Assembly: GCF_031458095.1 (NCBI RefSeq)
Contig: NZ_JAVDXU010000003.1
Coordinates: 124,001 to 188,000 of the forward strand
DNA length: 64,000 nt
DNA from: Pelomonas saccharophila_A
GTDB taxonomy: Bacteria > Pseudomonadota > Gammaproteobacteria > Burkholderiales > Burkholderiaceae_C
Direction of reading: 5' to 3'
Part shown: piece after piece, positions 20,164 to 28,069 of the stretch
Layout: the number at the start of each line of letters is the position of its first letter
Numbering within the stretch: the stretch's first letter is position 1
Position numbers and translations under genes: made by a program
Notes under the pieces: model-generated
Told to the model about the DNA's origin: nothing
The model's database searches: none
What the model saw: only the letters and a program-made list of their open reading frames with translations

Positions 20164-21021
20164 GTGCCCGCTGAAACGCCCCTGGACCGGCTCAGCCCCC
20201 TGCTGGAGCGCTTTCGCGTGCGCGCCAGCCTCTTCCATGCCGGGCCGCTGTGCGGCGTGACGCATTTCGATGCACGGCCCGGTCGCGGCTTTCTGCACGT
20301 GATGCGCAACGGGGAGATGGAGGTGCGCCACGCAGCCGGCGGAGGCCTCGTGGAGCGGCTCTTCGTGCGCGAGCCCAGCCTGGTCTTCTACCCCCGCCCG
20401 CTGGCCCACGACTTCCACAATGCGCCGGCCGAAGGCGCCGACTTCGTCTGCGCAACCCTGGACTTCGAGCAGGGCGAGGCCCATCCCCTGGTGCAGGCCC
20501 TGCCACCGCTGGTGGTGCTGCCGCTGGCCCGCGTCAGTGGCCTCAACGAGACCTTGACGCTGCTGTTCGGCGAGGCCGAGCAGGTGCGCTGCGGCCGGCG
20601 CCTGCTGGCCGACCGGCTCTTCGAGGTGCTGCTGCTGCAACTGTTGCGCTGGATGCTGGACCAGCGCGATTCGCCACTGCCGGTGGGGCTGCTCAGCGGG
20701 CTGTCGGACCCACGGCTGGCGCGCGCGCTGACCGCCGTCCATGCCCGCCCGGGCGACAGCTGGACGCTGGAGAAGCTGGCCGGCGAGGCCAACATGTCGC
20801 GCAGCCGCTTTGCCGAGGCCTTCCGCGACGCCGTGGGCAGCACGCCGGCCGACTATGTGGCCGACTGGCGGCTCAGCATCGCCCGCGCCGAGCTGCGCGC
20901 CGGCAAGCCGCTGAAGGCGCTGGCCACCGAACTGGGCTACGCCAACGCCTCGGCGCTGAGCCGGGTGTTCACCCGGCGCCACGCAGGGTTGTCGCCCAGG
21001 GCATGGCTGCAACGCAGTTAA
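20164..21021 (+). CDS. Cupin-domain AraC-family transcriptional regulator
   Basis: A 285-residue regulator. The N-terminal ~180 residues are a cupin-like sensor domain of the type found with AraC proteins (CGVTHFDARPGRGFLHVM, FYPRPLAHDFHN). The C-terminal two helix-turn-helix motifs span about 188-285 (LEKLAGEANMSRSRFAEAFR and LATELGYANASALSRVFTRR). The start is GTG at 20164. It is divergent from the AhpD-like gene and ends only 9 nt before the first gene of the copper cluster, so it may also be co-transcribed with that cluster. Confidence 0.9.
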   Translation: MPAETPLDRLSPLLERFRVRASLFHAGPLCGVTHFDARPGRGFLHVMRNGEMEVRHAAGGGLVERLFVREPSLVFYPRPLAHDFHNAPAEGADFVCATLDFEQGEAHPLVQALPPLVVLPLARVSGLNETLTLLFGEAEQVRCGRRLLADRLFEVLLLQLLRWMLDQRDSPLPVGLLSGLSDPRLARALTAVHARPGDSWTLEKLAGEANMSRSRFAEAFRDAVGSTPADYVADWRLSIARAELRAGKPLKALATELGYANASALSRVFTRRHAGLSPRAWLQRS

Positions 21022-21030
21022 AGTGCCGCC

Positions 21031-21375
21031 ATGCGTCGCCCCGGCCGCTTCTTCGTCCTCTGCCTGCTGCTCGTGCTGCTGCCTGTGCGCAGCCTGCTCG
21101 CGGCCGTGCAGCTGGAATGCGGGCCGGCCCAAGCGGCGCCGGTGGCGACGGCCCATGCCGGGCATGAGCATCACGGCCAGCAAACCAATGATCACCATGC
21201 CGATGCTGCGGGCAAGGCCTGCAAGCTCTGCGCGCCCTGCTGCCTCGCCGCGGCGCCGCCACCGGCACTCATGATGACCGTCACGGCCGCACCGGCCGAG
21301 CGCGCAGCCCTGGTGCCGGCCGAGCGCTGGACCGGCGTCGTGCCGCCCCTGCCCGACCCGCCCCCTCGGGCCTGA
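21031..21375 (+). CDS. DUF2946-like secreted His/Cys-rich protein
   Basis: A 114-residue small protein with an N-terminal signal segment (FFVLCLLLVLLPVRSLLAA). A histidine-rich stretch (HAGHEHHGQQ, NDHH) and a Cys cluster KLCAPCC follow, and the tail is proline-rich. DUF2946-type proteins often sit next to copper-handling genes; the His/Cys content suits metal binding, but no function is proven. It is first in a run of seven same-strand genes to 25658 that looks dedicated to periplasmic copper. Confidence 0.65.
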   Translation: MRRPGRFFVLCLLLVLLPVRSLLAAVQLECGPAQAAPVATAHAGHEHHGQQTNDHHADAAGKACKLCAPCCLAAAPPPALMMTVTAAPAERAALVPAERWTGVVPPLPDPPPRA

Positions 21376-21453
21376 GCCCCTCCCGACGCTGCCATCCCCG
21401 CCGCGCGCCTCAATGCGCCCTGGCGGGTCGATCTCCCGTTCCGAGAGGCTGTC

Positions 21454-21711
21454 ATGCCCAAGTTGTTGTCCCCCGCTGTCGGGGCGCTGCTCGCCGCCTG
21501 CCTGGCGTTGAGCGCCGCGGCGCAACCGCGCCCCGACCCCACCGATGCGCGTGCCCAGGTGCCGCGCATCACCGCCAAGAAGCCGCCGCCGCCCCAGGCC
21601 GCAGATGACCCGCCATCCGCCGACTGGCGCGCCGCCAACGCGCGCGTGGAACGCATCGGCGGCTGGCGCAGCTATGCCCGCGAGACGCTGGCGCCGGAGC
21701 AGGCACGATGA
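21454..21711 (+). CDS. Unknown 85-residue secreted protein of the copper cluster
   Basis: I do not recognise this protein. It has a signal peptide (MPKLLSPAVGALLAACLALSAAAQ), then a Pro-rich polar region (KKPPPPQAADDPP) and a short C-terminal segment RVERIGGWRSYARETL. It has no Cys or His in the mature part, so direct metal binding is unlikely. Its stop overlaps the TolC-like gene start (ATGA), which argues that it is real and translated with it. A small accessory or tether for the outer-membrane factor is a guess only. Confidence 0.7.
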   Translation: MPKLLSPAVGALLAACLALSAAAQPRPDPTDARAQVPRITAKKPPPPQAADDPPSADWRAANARVERIGGWRSYARETLAPEQAR

Positions 21712-23078
21712 AGCGCGCCCTGACTCTGACGGCGCTGGCGCTGGCCTTGAGCGGCTGCGCCAGCCTGAAGCCCGGTGACGAAATCGCCGACATCAACCGC
21801 CTGACCCAGCTCCACACCGGCCAGGCCCTGGCCGCCGAGCCCCTGCCAGCCGACTTGCTAACCGAGCGCCTGCGCGAACCCCTGGGTGCCGACGCGGCCG
21901 TACAGCTCGCCCTGCAGAACAGCCGCACCCTGCAGGCCCGCCTCGCCCGCCTGGGCGTGACAGCGGCCGAGGTCGAAGAGGCCGGCCGCCTGCCCAATCC
22001 CGGCTTCACGTTCAGCCGCCTCAAGCGCGGCGACGAGGTGGAGCTGGAACGCGGCTGGCACATCAACCTGGCCCGGCTGCTGACCCTGCCGCTGGTGCGT
22101 CAGGCCGAGCAGCGCCGCCTGCAAGCCGAGCAGCAACTCGCCGCCGCCGATGTGCTGGCCCTGGCGGCAGACACGCGCCGCGCCTGGGTCAGCGCCGTTG
22201 CCGCCGAAGAGACGCTGAGCTACCGCCGCCAGGTGCTGGAGGCGGCCGACGCCGGTGCCGAGCTGGCGCGGCGCATGCAGGCCGTCGGCAACTTCAACGC
22301 CCTGGCCCGTGCCCGCGAACAGGGCTTTGCAGCCGAGGCCCGGCTGGCCCTGGCGCGCGCCGAAGGCCAGCGCCTCGCGACCCGCGAGCGCCTGGTGCGC
22401 CTGCTGGGCCTGTGGGGCGCGGACGCCGCCGCCCTGCGCGTGCCTGAGCGCCTGCCCGAGCTGCCGGCGGCACCGCGCGAGCAGCCCGACATCGAGACCC
22501 TGGCCCTGTCGCAGCGCCTGGACGTGCAGGCCGCCCGGCTGCGCCTGGAGCAGGCTGCGCGCCAGCTGGAGGCCGGCCGCATCAACCGCTTCGTGTCCAT
22601 GCTGGAGCTGGGCGTCGTGCGCAACTCGTCGAACGAACAATCTACTCAGCGCGGCTGGGAGGTCACGCTGGAGCTGCCGGTCTTCGGCTCCGGACCGCTG
22701 CCGCGCGCCCAGGCCCTGGCCCGCGAAGCCGCCCATGACGCGGCGGATACGGCCATCCGGGCGCGCTCCGAGGTGCGCGAGGCTTATGGCCTGTACCGCG
22801 GCGCCTGGGACATCGCGCGCCAGCACCGCGACGAGCTGTTGCCCCTGGCCCGGCGCATCTCCGACGAGCAACTGCTGCGCTACAACGGCATGCTGATCGG
22901 CGTCTTCGAGTTGCTGGCCGATGCACGCGCCCAGGTCGCCGCCGTCGCCGCCGCGCAGGACGCGCTGCGCGACTTCTGGCTGGCCCAGGCCGACCTGGAC
23001 CAGGCCCTGCTGGGCCGCACCACGCCCGCCCTGCCCCAGGCCAGCGCCGCTCCGGCCGCCGCTGCCCCGTCCCACTGA
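21708..23078 (+). CDS. TolC-like outer-membrane factor lipoprotein
   Basis: A 456-residue outer-membrane efflux protein family member with lipobox LSGC (Cys17). Two repeats rich in long amphipathic helices are visible (about 60-230 and 260-430), as in TolC/CusC proteins. It forms the outer-membrane channel of an efflux or secretion route. No RND pump or membrane-fusion protein gene is in the cluster, so its inner partners must be elsewhere, or it serves another role. It overlaps the preceding gene by 4 nt and is 15 nt upstream of the multicopper oxidase gene. Confidence 0.88.
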   Translation: MKRALTLTALALALSGCASLKPGDEIADINRLTQLHTGQALAAEPLPADLLTERLREPLGADAAVQLALQNSRTLQARLARLGVTAAEVEEAGRLPNPGFTFSRLKRGDEVELERGWHINLARLLTLPLVRQAEQRRLQAEQQLAAADVLALAADTRRAWVSAVAAEETLSYRRQVLEAADAGAELARRMQAVGNFNALARAREQGFAAEARLALARAEGQRLATRERLVRLLGLWGADAAALRVPERLPELPAAPREQPDIETLALSQRLDVQAARLRLEQAARQLEAGRINRFVSMLELGVVRNSSNEQSTQRGWEVTLELPVFGSGPLPRAQALAREAAHDAADTAIRARSEVREAYGLYRGAWDIARQHRDELLPLARRISDEQLLRYNGMLIGVFELLADARAQVAAVAAAQDALRDFWLAQADLDQALLGRTTPALPQASAAPAAAAPSH

Positions 23079-23093
23079 ATCCCGAGGACCCCC

Positions 23094-24467
23094 ATGTTCA
23101 ACCGACGTTCCCTGCTGGCGGGATCGACCCTGGCCTCGCTGGCGGCAGTTTCCAAGGCGGCGATGGCCGCCCTGCCCGAGCCCGTCATCCAGACCTCGCC
23201 CGACACCCAAGCCCCCCTCGTGCCGCCCAATGGCCGCCCCTACAACCCCGTCGTCACGCTGAACGGCTGGACGGCGCCCTGGCGCATGAACAACGGCGTC
23301 AAGGAATTCCACCTCGTCGCCGAGCCCGTCGTGCGCGAGATGGCGCCCGGCTTCAAGGCCCATCTGTGGGGCTACAACGGCCAGAGCCCGGGCCCGACCA
23401 TCGAGGTCGTCGAGGGCGACCGCGTGCGCATCTACGTCACCAACCGCCTGCCCGAGGTGACGAGCATGCACTGGCACGGCCAGCGCCTGCCCAATGGCAT
23501 GGACGGCGTAACCGGCCTGACCCAGCCCGCCATCCCGCCGGGCAAGACCTGGGTCTACGAGTTCGTCGCGCGCCGCCCCGGCACCTTCATGTACCACCCG
23601 CATGCCGACGAGATGGTGCAGATGGCCATGGGCATGATGGGCCTGTGGATCACGCATCCCAAGGCCAAGCATCCCCTCATCGACGAGGTCGACCGCGACT
23701 ACGCCTTCCTGCTCAACGCCTACGACATCGAGCCCGGCAGCGCGACACCCAAAGTCATGACCATGCTGGACTTCAATCTGTGGAGCTGGAACAGCCGCGT
23801 CTTTCCGGGCATCGCGCCGCTGGTGGCGCGTCAGGGCGACAAGGTGCGCATCCGCATCGGCAACCTGACGATGACCAACCACCCCATCCACATCCATGGC
23901 CATGAGTTCATGGTCACGGGCACGGACGGCGGCCCCGTGCCTCGATCAGCACGCTGGCCCGAGGTGACGACGGACATCGCCGTGGGCCAGATGCGCCAGC
24001 TCGAGTTCGTCGCCGACGAGGAAGGCGACTGGTCCTTCCACTGCCACAAGGCCCACCACACGATGAATGCGATGGGCCACGGCGTGCCCACCATGATCGG
24101 CGTGGATCACAGCGGCCTGGCCGCCAAGATCCGCCAGCTGGTGCCCGACTACATGGTCATGGGCGAACGCGGCATGCACGACATGACCGAGATGAGCATG
24201 CCCCTGCCCGACAACACGGCGCCCATGATGGCCGGCGACGGCCCCTTCGGCCCCATCGCCATGGGCGGCATGTTCAGCCTGCTCAAGGTCAGGCGCGGGC
24301 TCAAGCGCGGCGACTACAGCGACCCCGGCTGGTTCCAGCACCCGCCCGGCACGCTGGCGCGCGAGGTGGGCGATGCGCCGCCCGCCGCCAGCGCACCGCC
24401 CCCTGCCGCGCGCGCCTCCGACGTCGAGGTGCAGGTGCGCAAGCCCCAAGGCCATCACAACCATTGA
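23094..24467 (+). CDS. Periplasmic multicopper oxidase
   Basis: A 457-residue multicopper oxidase. The N-terminus MFNRRSLLAGSTLASLAA is a Tat-type signal (twin Arg followed by SLLAG). All four copper motifs are readable: HWHG, YHPHADE, HPIHIHGHEF and the type 1/type 3 motif FHCHKAHHTMNAM. A methionine-rich tail (MHDMTEMSMPLPD and following) suits Cu(I) oxidation. It probably oxidises cuprous ion to the less toxic cupric form, as CueO/CopA do. It is the core enzyme of the cluster. Confidence 0.93.
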   Translation: MFNRRSLLAGSTLASLAAVSKAAMAALPEPVIQTSPDTQAPLVPPNGRPYNPVVTLNGWTAPWRMNNGVKEFHLVAEPVVREMAPGFKAHLWGYNGQSPGPTIEVVEGDRVRIYVTNRLPEVTSMHWHGQRLPNGMDGVTGLTQPAIPPGKTWVYEFVARRPGTFMYHPHADEMVQMAMGMMGLWITHPKAKHPLIDEVDRDYAFLLNAYDIEPGSATPKVMTMLDFNLWSWNSRVFPGIAPLVARQGDKVRIRIGNLTMTNHPIHIHGHEFMVTGTDGGPVPRSARWPEVTTDIAVGQMRQLEFVADEEGDWSFHCHKAHHTMNAMGHGVPTMIGVDHSGLAAKIRQLVPDYMVMGERGMHDMTEMSMPLPDNTAPMMAGDGPFGPIAMGGMFSLLKVRRGLKRGDYSDPGWFQHPPGTLAREVGDAPPAASAPPPAARASDVEVQVRKPQGHHNH

Positions 24468-24474
24468 GAACACC

Positions 24475-24957
24475 ATGAAGACCCTCATCACCACCCTGGC
24501 GCTGGCCCTGTTGGCTGCCAGCGCTCACGCCCACGGCGAACACGCCCCCAGCGCTCCCACCGTCCTCAAGAAGGAACAGAAACCCTGGGGCATTGCCGGC
24601 GAACGCCGCACGGCCAAGCGCACCGTTGAGATCAAGATGAGCGACGACATGCGCTTCACGCCGTCGCGCATCGAGGTTCGCCAGGGCGAGACCCTGCGCC
24701 TGGTCATGCGCAACGGCGGCGCCGTGCTGCACGAACTCGTCATCGGCACCCGGCAGGAGCTGGAGGAACACGCGGCCCTGATGCAGAAGTTCCCCGGCAT
24801 GGAGCATGACGAGCCCTATATGGCCCATGTGCCGCCGGGCCAGACCGGCGAGATCGTCTGGACCTTCAACCGTGCAGGCGAGTTCGACTTCGCCTGCCTC
24901 ATCGCCGGTCATTTCCAGGCCGGCATGCGCGGCAAGTTCATCGTCCGCGCGAGCTGA
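24475..24957 (+). CDS. Periplasmic cupredoxin-domain copper protein
   Basis: A 160-residue protein with signal peptide MKTLITTLALALLAASAHA, then HGEHAPS and a plastocyanin-like cupredoxin fold (about 60-160). The ligand candidates are His in VLHELVIG, Cys in FDFACLIAGHFQAGM, and the following His and Met, the usual type 1 Cys-His-Met set. The frame is open to 24373, but that part overlaps the oxidase; ATG 24475, 8 nt after the oxidase stop, gives the signal peptide. Electron transfer or copper storage beside the multicopper oxidase is the likely role. Confidence 0.88.
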   Translation: MKTLITTLALALLAASAHAHGEHAPSAPTVLKKEQKPWGIAGERRTAKRTVEIKMSDDMRFTPSRIEVRQGETLRLVMRNGGAVLHELVIGTRQELEEHAALMQKFPGMEHDEPYMAHVPPGQTGEIVWTFNRAGEFDFACLIAGHFQAGMRGKFIVRAS

Positions 24958-24972
24958 TTCAGGAGATCACCC

Positions 24973-25287
24973 ATGAAAACCGTTCTGCTCTGGGCCGCCC
25001 TGCTGGCGTCGCCCCACTTCGCCCTGGCTGCCGAACCGCCCGCCGCGGCAGCCTCCGCGGCCGACGCCATGACCGAGGCCGAGGTCCGCAAGATCGACCT
25101 CGCCGCGGCCAAGATCACGCTGCGCCATGGCGAGATCAAGTCCCTGGACATGCCGGCCATGACCATGGTCTTCCAGGCTCGCGACAAGCGCCTGCTCGAC
25201 GGCCTCAAGGTCGGCGACAAGCTGCGCTTCAAGGCCGTCCACGAGGGCGGCCAGTTCATCGTCACCGACATCCAGGCTGCCCAATGA
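24973..25287 (+). CDS. CusF-like periplasmic copper-binding protein
   Basis: A 104-residue protein: signal peptide MKTVLLWAALLASPHFALA, then the CusF/CopK-type small beta barrel (about 35-104). The core LRHGEIKSLDMPAMTMVFQ carries the His, Met and Met positions that bind Cu(I)/Ag(I) in CusF. It is probably a metallochaperone feeding an exporter. It starts 15 nt after the cupredoxin gene and overlaps the next gene by 4 nt. Confidence 0.88.
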   Translation: MKTVLLWAALLASPHFALAAEPPAAAASAADAMTEAEVRKIDLAAAKITLRHGEIKSLDMPAMTMVFQARDKRLLDGLKVGDKLRFKAVHEGGQFIVTDIQAAQ

Positions 25288-25658
25288 AACGACTGCTCAC
25301 CCTGCTCGGCCTCGCCACCCTCGGTGGCACGGCCTTCGCCGCCGCCCAGGTCGTCGACATCGCCTTCAACGCCGAAGGTCGCTTCACCCACACGGCGACG
25401 CTGGCGCCCAAGGAGTTGCTGGAGGTCTGCGGCAAGCTCCCCAAGGGCAGCCGCGTGCACTGGTCCTTCGAGGCCGGTGCACCCCTGCCCTTCAACATCC
25501 ACGTCCACCAGGGCAAAGAGGTCGTCTACCCGGCGAAGCTGGAGAAGGCCGAGAAGGCCCAGGGCCTGCAGACCTTTGACGCCGAGCCGGCGCATTGCTG
25601 GATGTGGACGAACAAGACCACGGCGGACGTCGACATTCGCTTGAGCCTGCAGCGCTGA
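25284..25658 (+). CDS. Unknown secreted beta-type protein, last gene of the copper cluster
   Basis: A 124-residue protein I cannot assign. A signal peptide (MKRLLTLLGLATLGGTAFA) is followed by an all-beta-looking domain with SRVHWSFEAGAPLPFNIHVHQG, a single CGKL cysteine, and AHCWMWTNKTTADVDIRLSL at the end. The pattern (strand, 'NIHVHQG', closing Trp-rich strand) recalls GOLD-like beta sandwiches, without proof. Its His, Cys, Met and Trp content could bind copper. The 4-nt overlap with the CusF-like gene (ATGA) means it is translated with it. Confidence 0.75.
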   Translation: MKRLLTLLGLATLGGTAFAAAQVVDIAFNAEGRFTHTATLAPKELLEVCGKLPKGSRVHWSFEAGAPLPFNIHVHQGKEVVYPAKLEKAEKAQGLQTFDAEPAHCWMWTNKTTADVDIRLSLQR

Positions 25659-25733
25659 AAACCCGAGTCCCGGCCCGCCGGCGCGTCGATATGCTGCGGC
25701 CACTCCGGACCCGTCAGAAAAGGCCGCCGCCCC

Positions 25734-26348
25734 ATGAGCTCGTTCCGCATCCACCGCGCACGCCTCGAGACCCTGGTCGATGGCGTGTTCGCCATCGCGA
25801 TGACCATCCTGGTACTGGAGGTCAAGGTGCCGGAGCTGACCGACCGGCGCTCGGCCGAGGAGCTGCTGCACGCGCTGCTACACCACGGCTACGTGATCGG
25901 CGCCTATTTCGTCAGCTTCGCGATGCTGGGCTTGTTCTGGGTCTGGCATCACCGCCTGGCCGAGAACGTGCGGGACATCGACGTGCCCGTATTGGTGTGC
26001 GCGCTGAGCTTTCTCGCGCTGGTCTGCTTTTTTCCCTTCGCCTCGGCGCTGCTGGGGCGCTACCCCACCAACCTGGCCGCGCTGCTGGTCTATGTGCCGG
26101 TGATCGGGCTGATCCTGCTGCTGCAGACCCTGTTCTTCTGGCTGGCCATGCGGCGCGGGCTGGTTGCCGAGCAGTGCTCGCCCGCCAAGGCCAGGGCCAC
26201 GCATCAGCGCAACCTGATGGGTCTGGCCGTCTTCTGCTTCGCCTGCATTCCGACGTTGATGCGATTGGATGTCTTCGCACCGCTGGTGGGCGTGGCGCTG
26301 GGCCTGTTGCTGCTGTGGCGTGCCAGGCGCCGCATTCCGGAGGCTTGA
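25734..26348 (+). CDS. TMEM175/DUF1211 family membrane protein (possible K+ channel)
   Basis: A 204-residue, six-helix membrane protein. The signature RLETLVDGVFAIAMTILVLE at about residues 10-29 is the TMEM175 RxxxFSDGVFAI-type motif that lines the pore of these potassium channels. Bacterial members have one six-helix repeat and assemble as tetramers. It is 75 nt after the copper cluster and may be separately transcribed. The channel role is taken from the family. Confidence 0.85.
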   Translation: MSSFRIHRARLETLVDGVFAIAMTILVLEVKVPELTDRRSAEELLHALLHHGYVIGAYFVSFAMLGLFWVWHHRLAENVRDIDVPVLVCALSFLALVCFFPFASALLGRYPTNLAALLVYVPVIGLILLLQTLFFWLAMRRGLVAEQCSPAKARATHQRNLMGLAVFCFACIPTLMRLDVFAPLVGVALGLLLLWRARRRIPEA

Positions 26349-26368
26349 GCCGGGCCGGAAAGCAAAAA

Positions 26369-26390
26369 GGCCAGTCCCGGGGGACTGGCC
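26369..26390 (-). terminator. Terminator of tRNA-Ser
   Basis: GGCCAGTCC-CGGG-GGACTGGCC (26369-26390) is followed on the minus strand by TTTTTGC. It lies 7 nt past the CCA end of the tRNA gene. Confidence 0.8.
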
Positions 26391-26395
26391 TTGTG

Positions 26396-26487
<92 letters not shown>

Positions 26488-26554
26488 TGATTCGGTGCCG
26501 CATGTGGAGCGAAGCCTCGCATTATAGGCAGGTTTTTCGCCCCCACCGCAGAAA

Positions 26555-26640
26555 TCAGCCGCGCAGGACTTCCACGCCGCCCATGTAAGGGCGGAGCGCC
26601 TCCGGCACCTCGACGCTGCCATCGGCACGCTGATAGTTCT
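26555..26640 (-). pseudogene. Duplicated 3' end of serS (remnant)
   Basis: Read on the minus strand this encodes NYQRADGSVEVPEALRP, then YMGGVEVLRG and a stop (26555-26557), a second copy of the end of seryl-tRNA synthetase. Over 62 nt (26577-26638) it matches the real serS end (26725-26786, offset 148) with only three differences. It has no start codon and cannot make a protein alone. The two copies are separated by a hairpin-bearing segment. Confidence 0.8.
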
Positions 26641-26659
26641 GGCTGCGGCCCGCTGCGCT

Positions 26660-26680
26660 TCACTTCGCAGGGCGAAGTGA
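26660..26680. repeat. Hairpin between the two serS ends
   Basis: TCACTTCGC-AGG-GCGAAGTGA, a perfect 9-bp inverted repeat, lies just after the serS stop and before the duplicated remnant. There is no T-tract. It may be the core of the element involved in the duplication. Confidence 0.6.
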
Positions 26681-26696
26681 GCCTGCGCCGAAACCA

Positions 26697-27998
26697 TCAG
26701 CTCTTCGGTGCGAGCACCGAAACTCCGCCCATGTAGGGGCGGAGCACCTCTGGCACCTCGACGCTGCCATCGGCACGCTGATAGTTTTCCAGCACTGCGA
26801 CCAACGTGCGCCCCACCGCCAGGCCGGAGCCATTCAGCGTGTGCACCAGCTCGTTCTTGCCCTGGGCGTTCTTGAAGCGCGCCTGCATGCGGCGGGCCTG
26901 GAAGGCGCCCATGTTCGAGCAGGAGCTGATCTCGCGATAAGTGTTCTGCGCCGGCAGCCAGACCTCGAGGTCATAGGTCTTGGTCGAACCAAAGCCCATG
27001 TCGCCGCTGCACAGCAGCATGGTGCGATACGGCAGGCCGAGCTTTTGCAGGATGACTTCGGCGTGGCCTGTCATCTCATCCAGCGCGGCCATGCTGTTCT
27101 CGGGCTGCTCGATGCGCACCATCTCAACCTTGTCGAACTGATGCTGGCGGATCATGCCGCGCGTGTCACGGCCGGCCGAGCCGGCTTCCGAGCGGAAGCA
27201 GGGGCTGTGGGCCGTCATCTTGACGGGCAGGTCTTCGGCCTTCAGCACGCTCTCGCGCACGGTGTTGGTCAGCGAGATTTCCGAGGTCGAGATCAGGTAT
27301 TGCTCGGCCTGCTCCTCGTCGCCGCCGCGCAGCACCCAGAACATGTCTTCCTTGAACTTGGGCAGCTGGCCCGTGCCCTCGAGGATCTCGCGGTTGACGA
27401 TATAGGGCGTGTAGCACTCGGTGTAGCCATGCTCGGTCGTCTGCACGTCGAGCATGAACTGGGCGAGTGCGCGGTGCAGGCGGGCCACCGGGCCGCGCAG
27501 GAAGCTGAAGCGCGAGCCCGACAGCTTGGCGCCGGTCTCGAAGTCCAGGCCCAGCGGGGCACCGAGGTCGACATGGTCCTTGACCTCGAAGTCGAAAGAC
27601 TTCGGCGTGCCCCAGCGGCGCACCTCAACGTTGCCGGTCTCGTCGGCGCCGGCCGGCACGCTGGCGTCGGGCAGATTGGGCACGCCCATCAGCATGTCGT
27701 TGAGTTCGACCTGGATGGCCTCAAGGCGCTCGCCGCCCGCCTTGAGTTCATCGGCGATGCCGCCGACTTCGGCCATCAGGGCCGAGGCATCCTCGCCCTT
27801 GCCCTTGGCCATGCCGATCTGCTTGGACAGGGCATTGCGGCGCGCCTGCAGTTCCTCGGTGCGGGTCTGCACGGCCTTGCGCTCGGCCTCGAGCGCCTTG
27901 AAGCGCTCCACGTCGAGGAAGGGTTGGGGGTTCTTGCGCGCGTTCAGGCGCTCGATGACGGTGTCGAGCTCCTTGCGCAGTTGGGTGATGTCGAGCAT
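26697..27998 (-). CDS. serS: Seryl-tRNA synthetase
   Basis: A 433-residue class II synthetase that charges tRNA-Ser, including the tRNA-Ser(CGA) encoded 210 nt downstream. It has an N-terminal antiparallel coiled coil that grips the tRNA's long arm (about 1-110), and a catalytic core with motif 2 (PCFRSEAGSAGRDTRGMIRQ) and motif 3 (GSGLAVGRTLVAVLENYQ). The C-terminus VSVLAPKS differs from the VEVLRG of the remnant duplicated behind it. Length is normal for the family. Confidence 0.97.
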   Translation of the reverse strand: MLDITQLRKELDTVIERLNARKNPQPFLDVERFKALEAERKAVQTRTEELQARRNALSKQIGMAKGKGEDASALMAEVGGIADELKAGGERLEAIQVELNDMLMGVPNLPDASVPAGADETGNVEVRRWGTPKSFDFEVKDHVDLGAPLGLDFETGAKLSGSRFSFLRGPVARLHRALAQFMLDVQTTEHGYTECYTPYIVNREILEGTGQLPKFKEDMFWVLRGGDEEQAEQYLISTSEISLTNTVRESVLKAEDLPVKMTAHSPCFRSEAGSAGRDTRGMIRQHQFDKVEMVRIEQPENSMAALDEMTGHAEVILQKLGLPYRTMLLCSGDMGFGSTKTYDLEVWLPAQNTYREISSCSNMGAFQARRMQARFKNAQGKNELVHTLNGSGLAVGRTLVAVLENYQRADGSVEVPEVLRPYMGGVSVLAPKS

Positions 27999-28069
27999 GG
28001 GTGTCCTTCAATATTCGAATGCGAAAGCGGCGCCGATGTCAGGCGCCGCCGGTGTGCGAAGCGCCGTGT

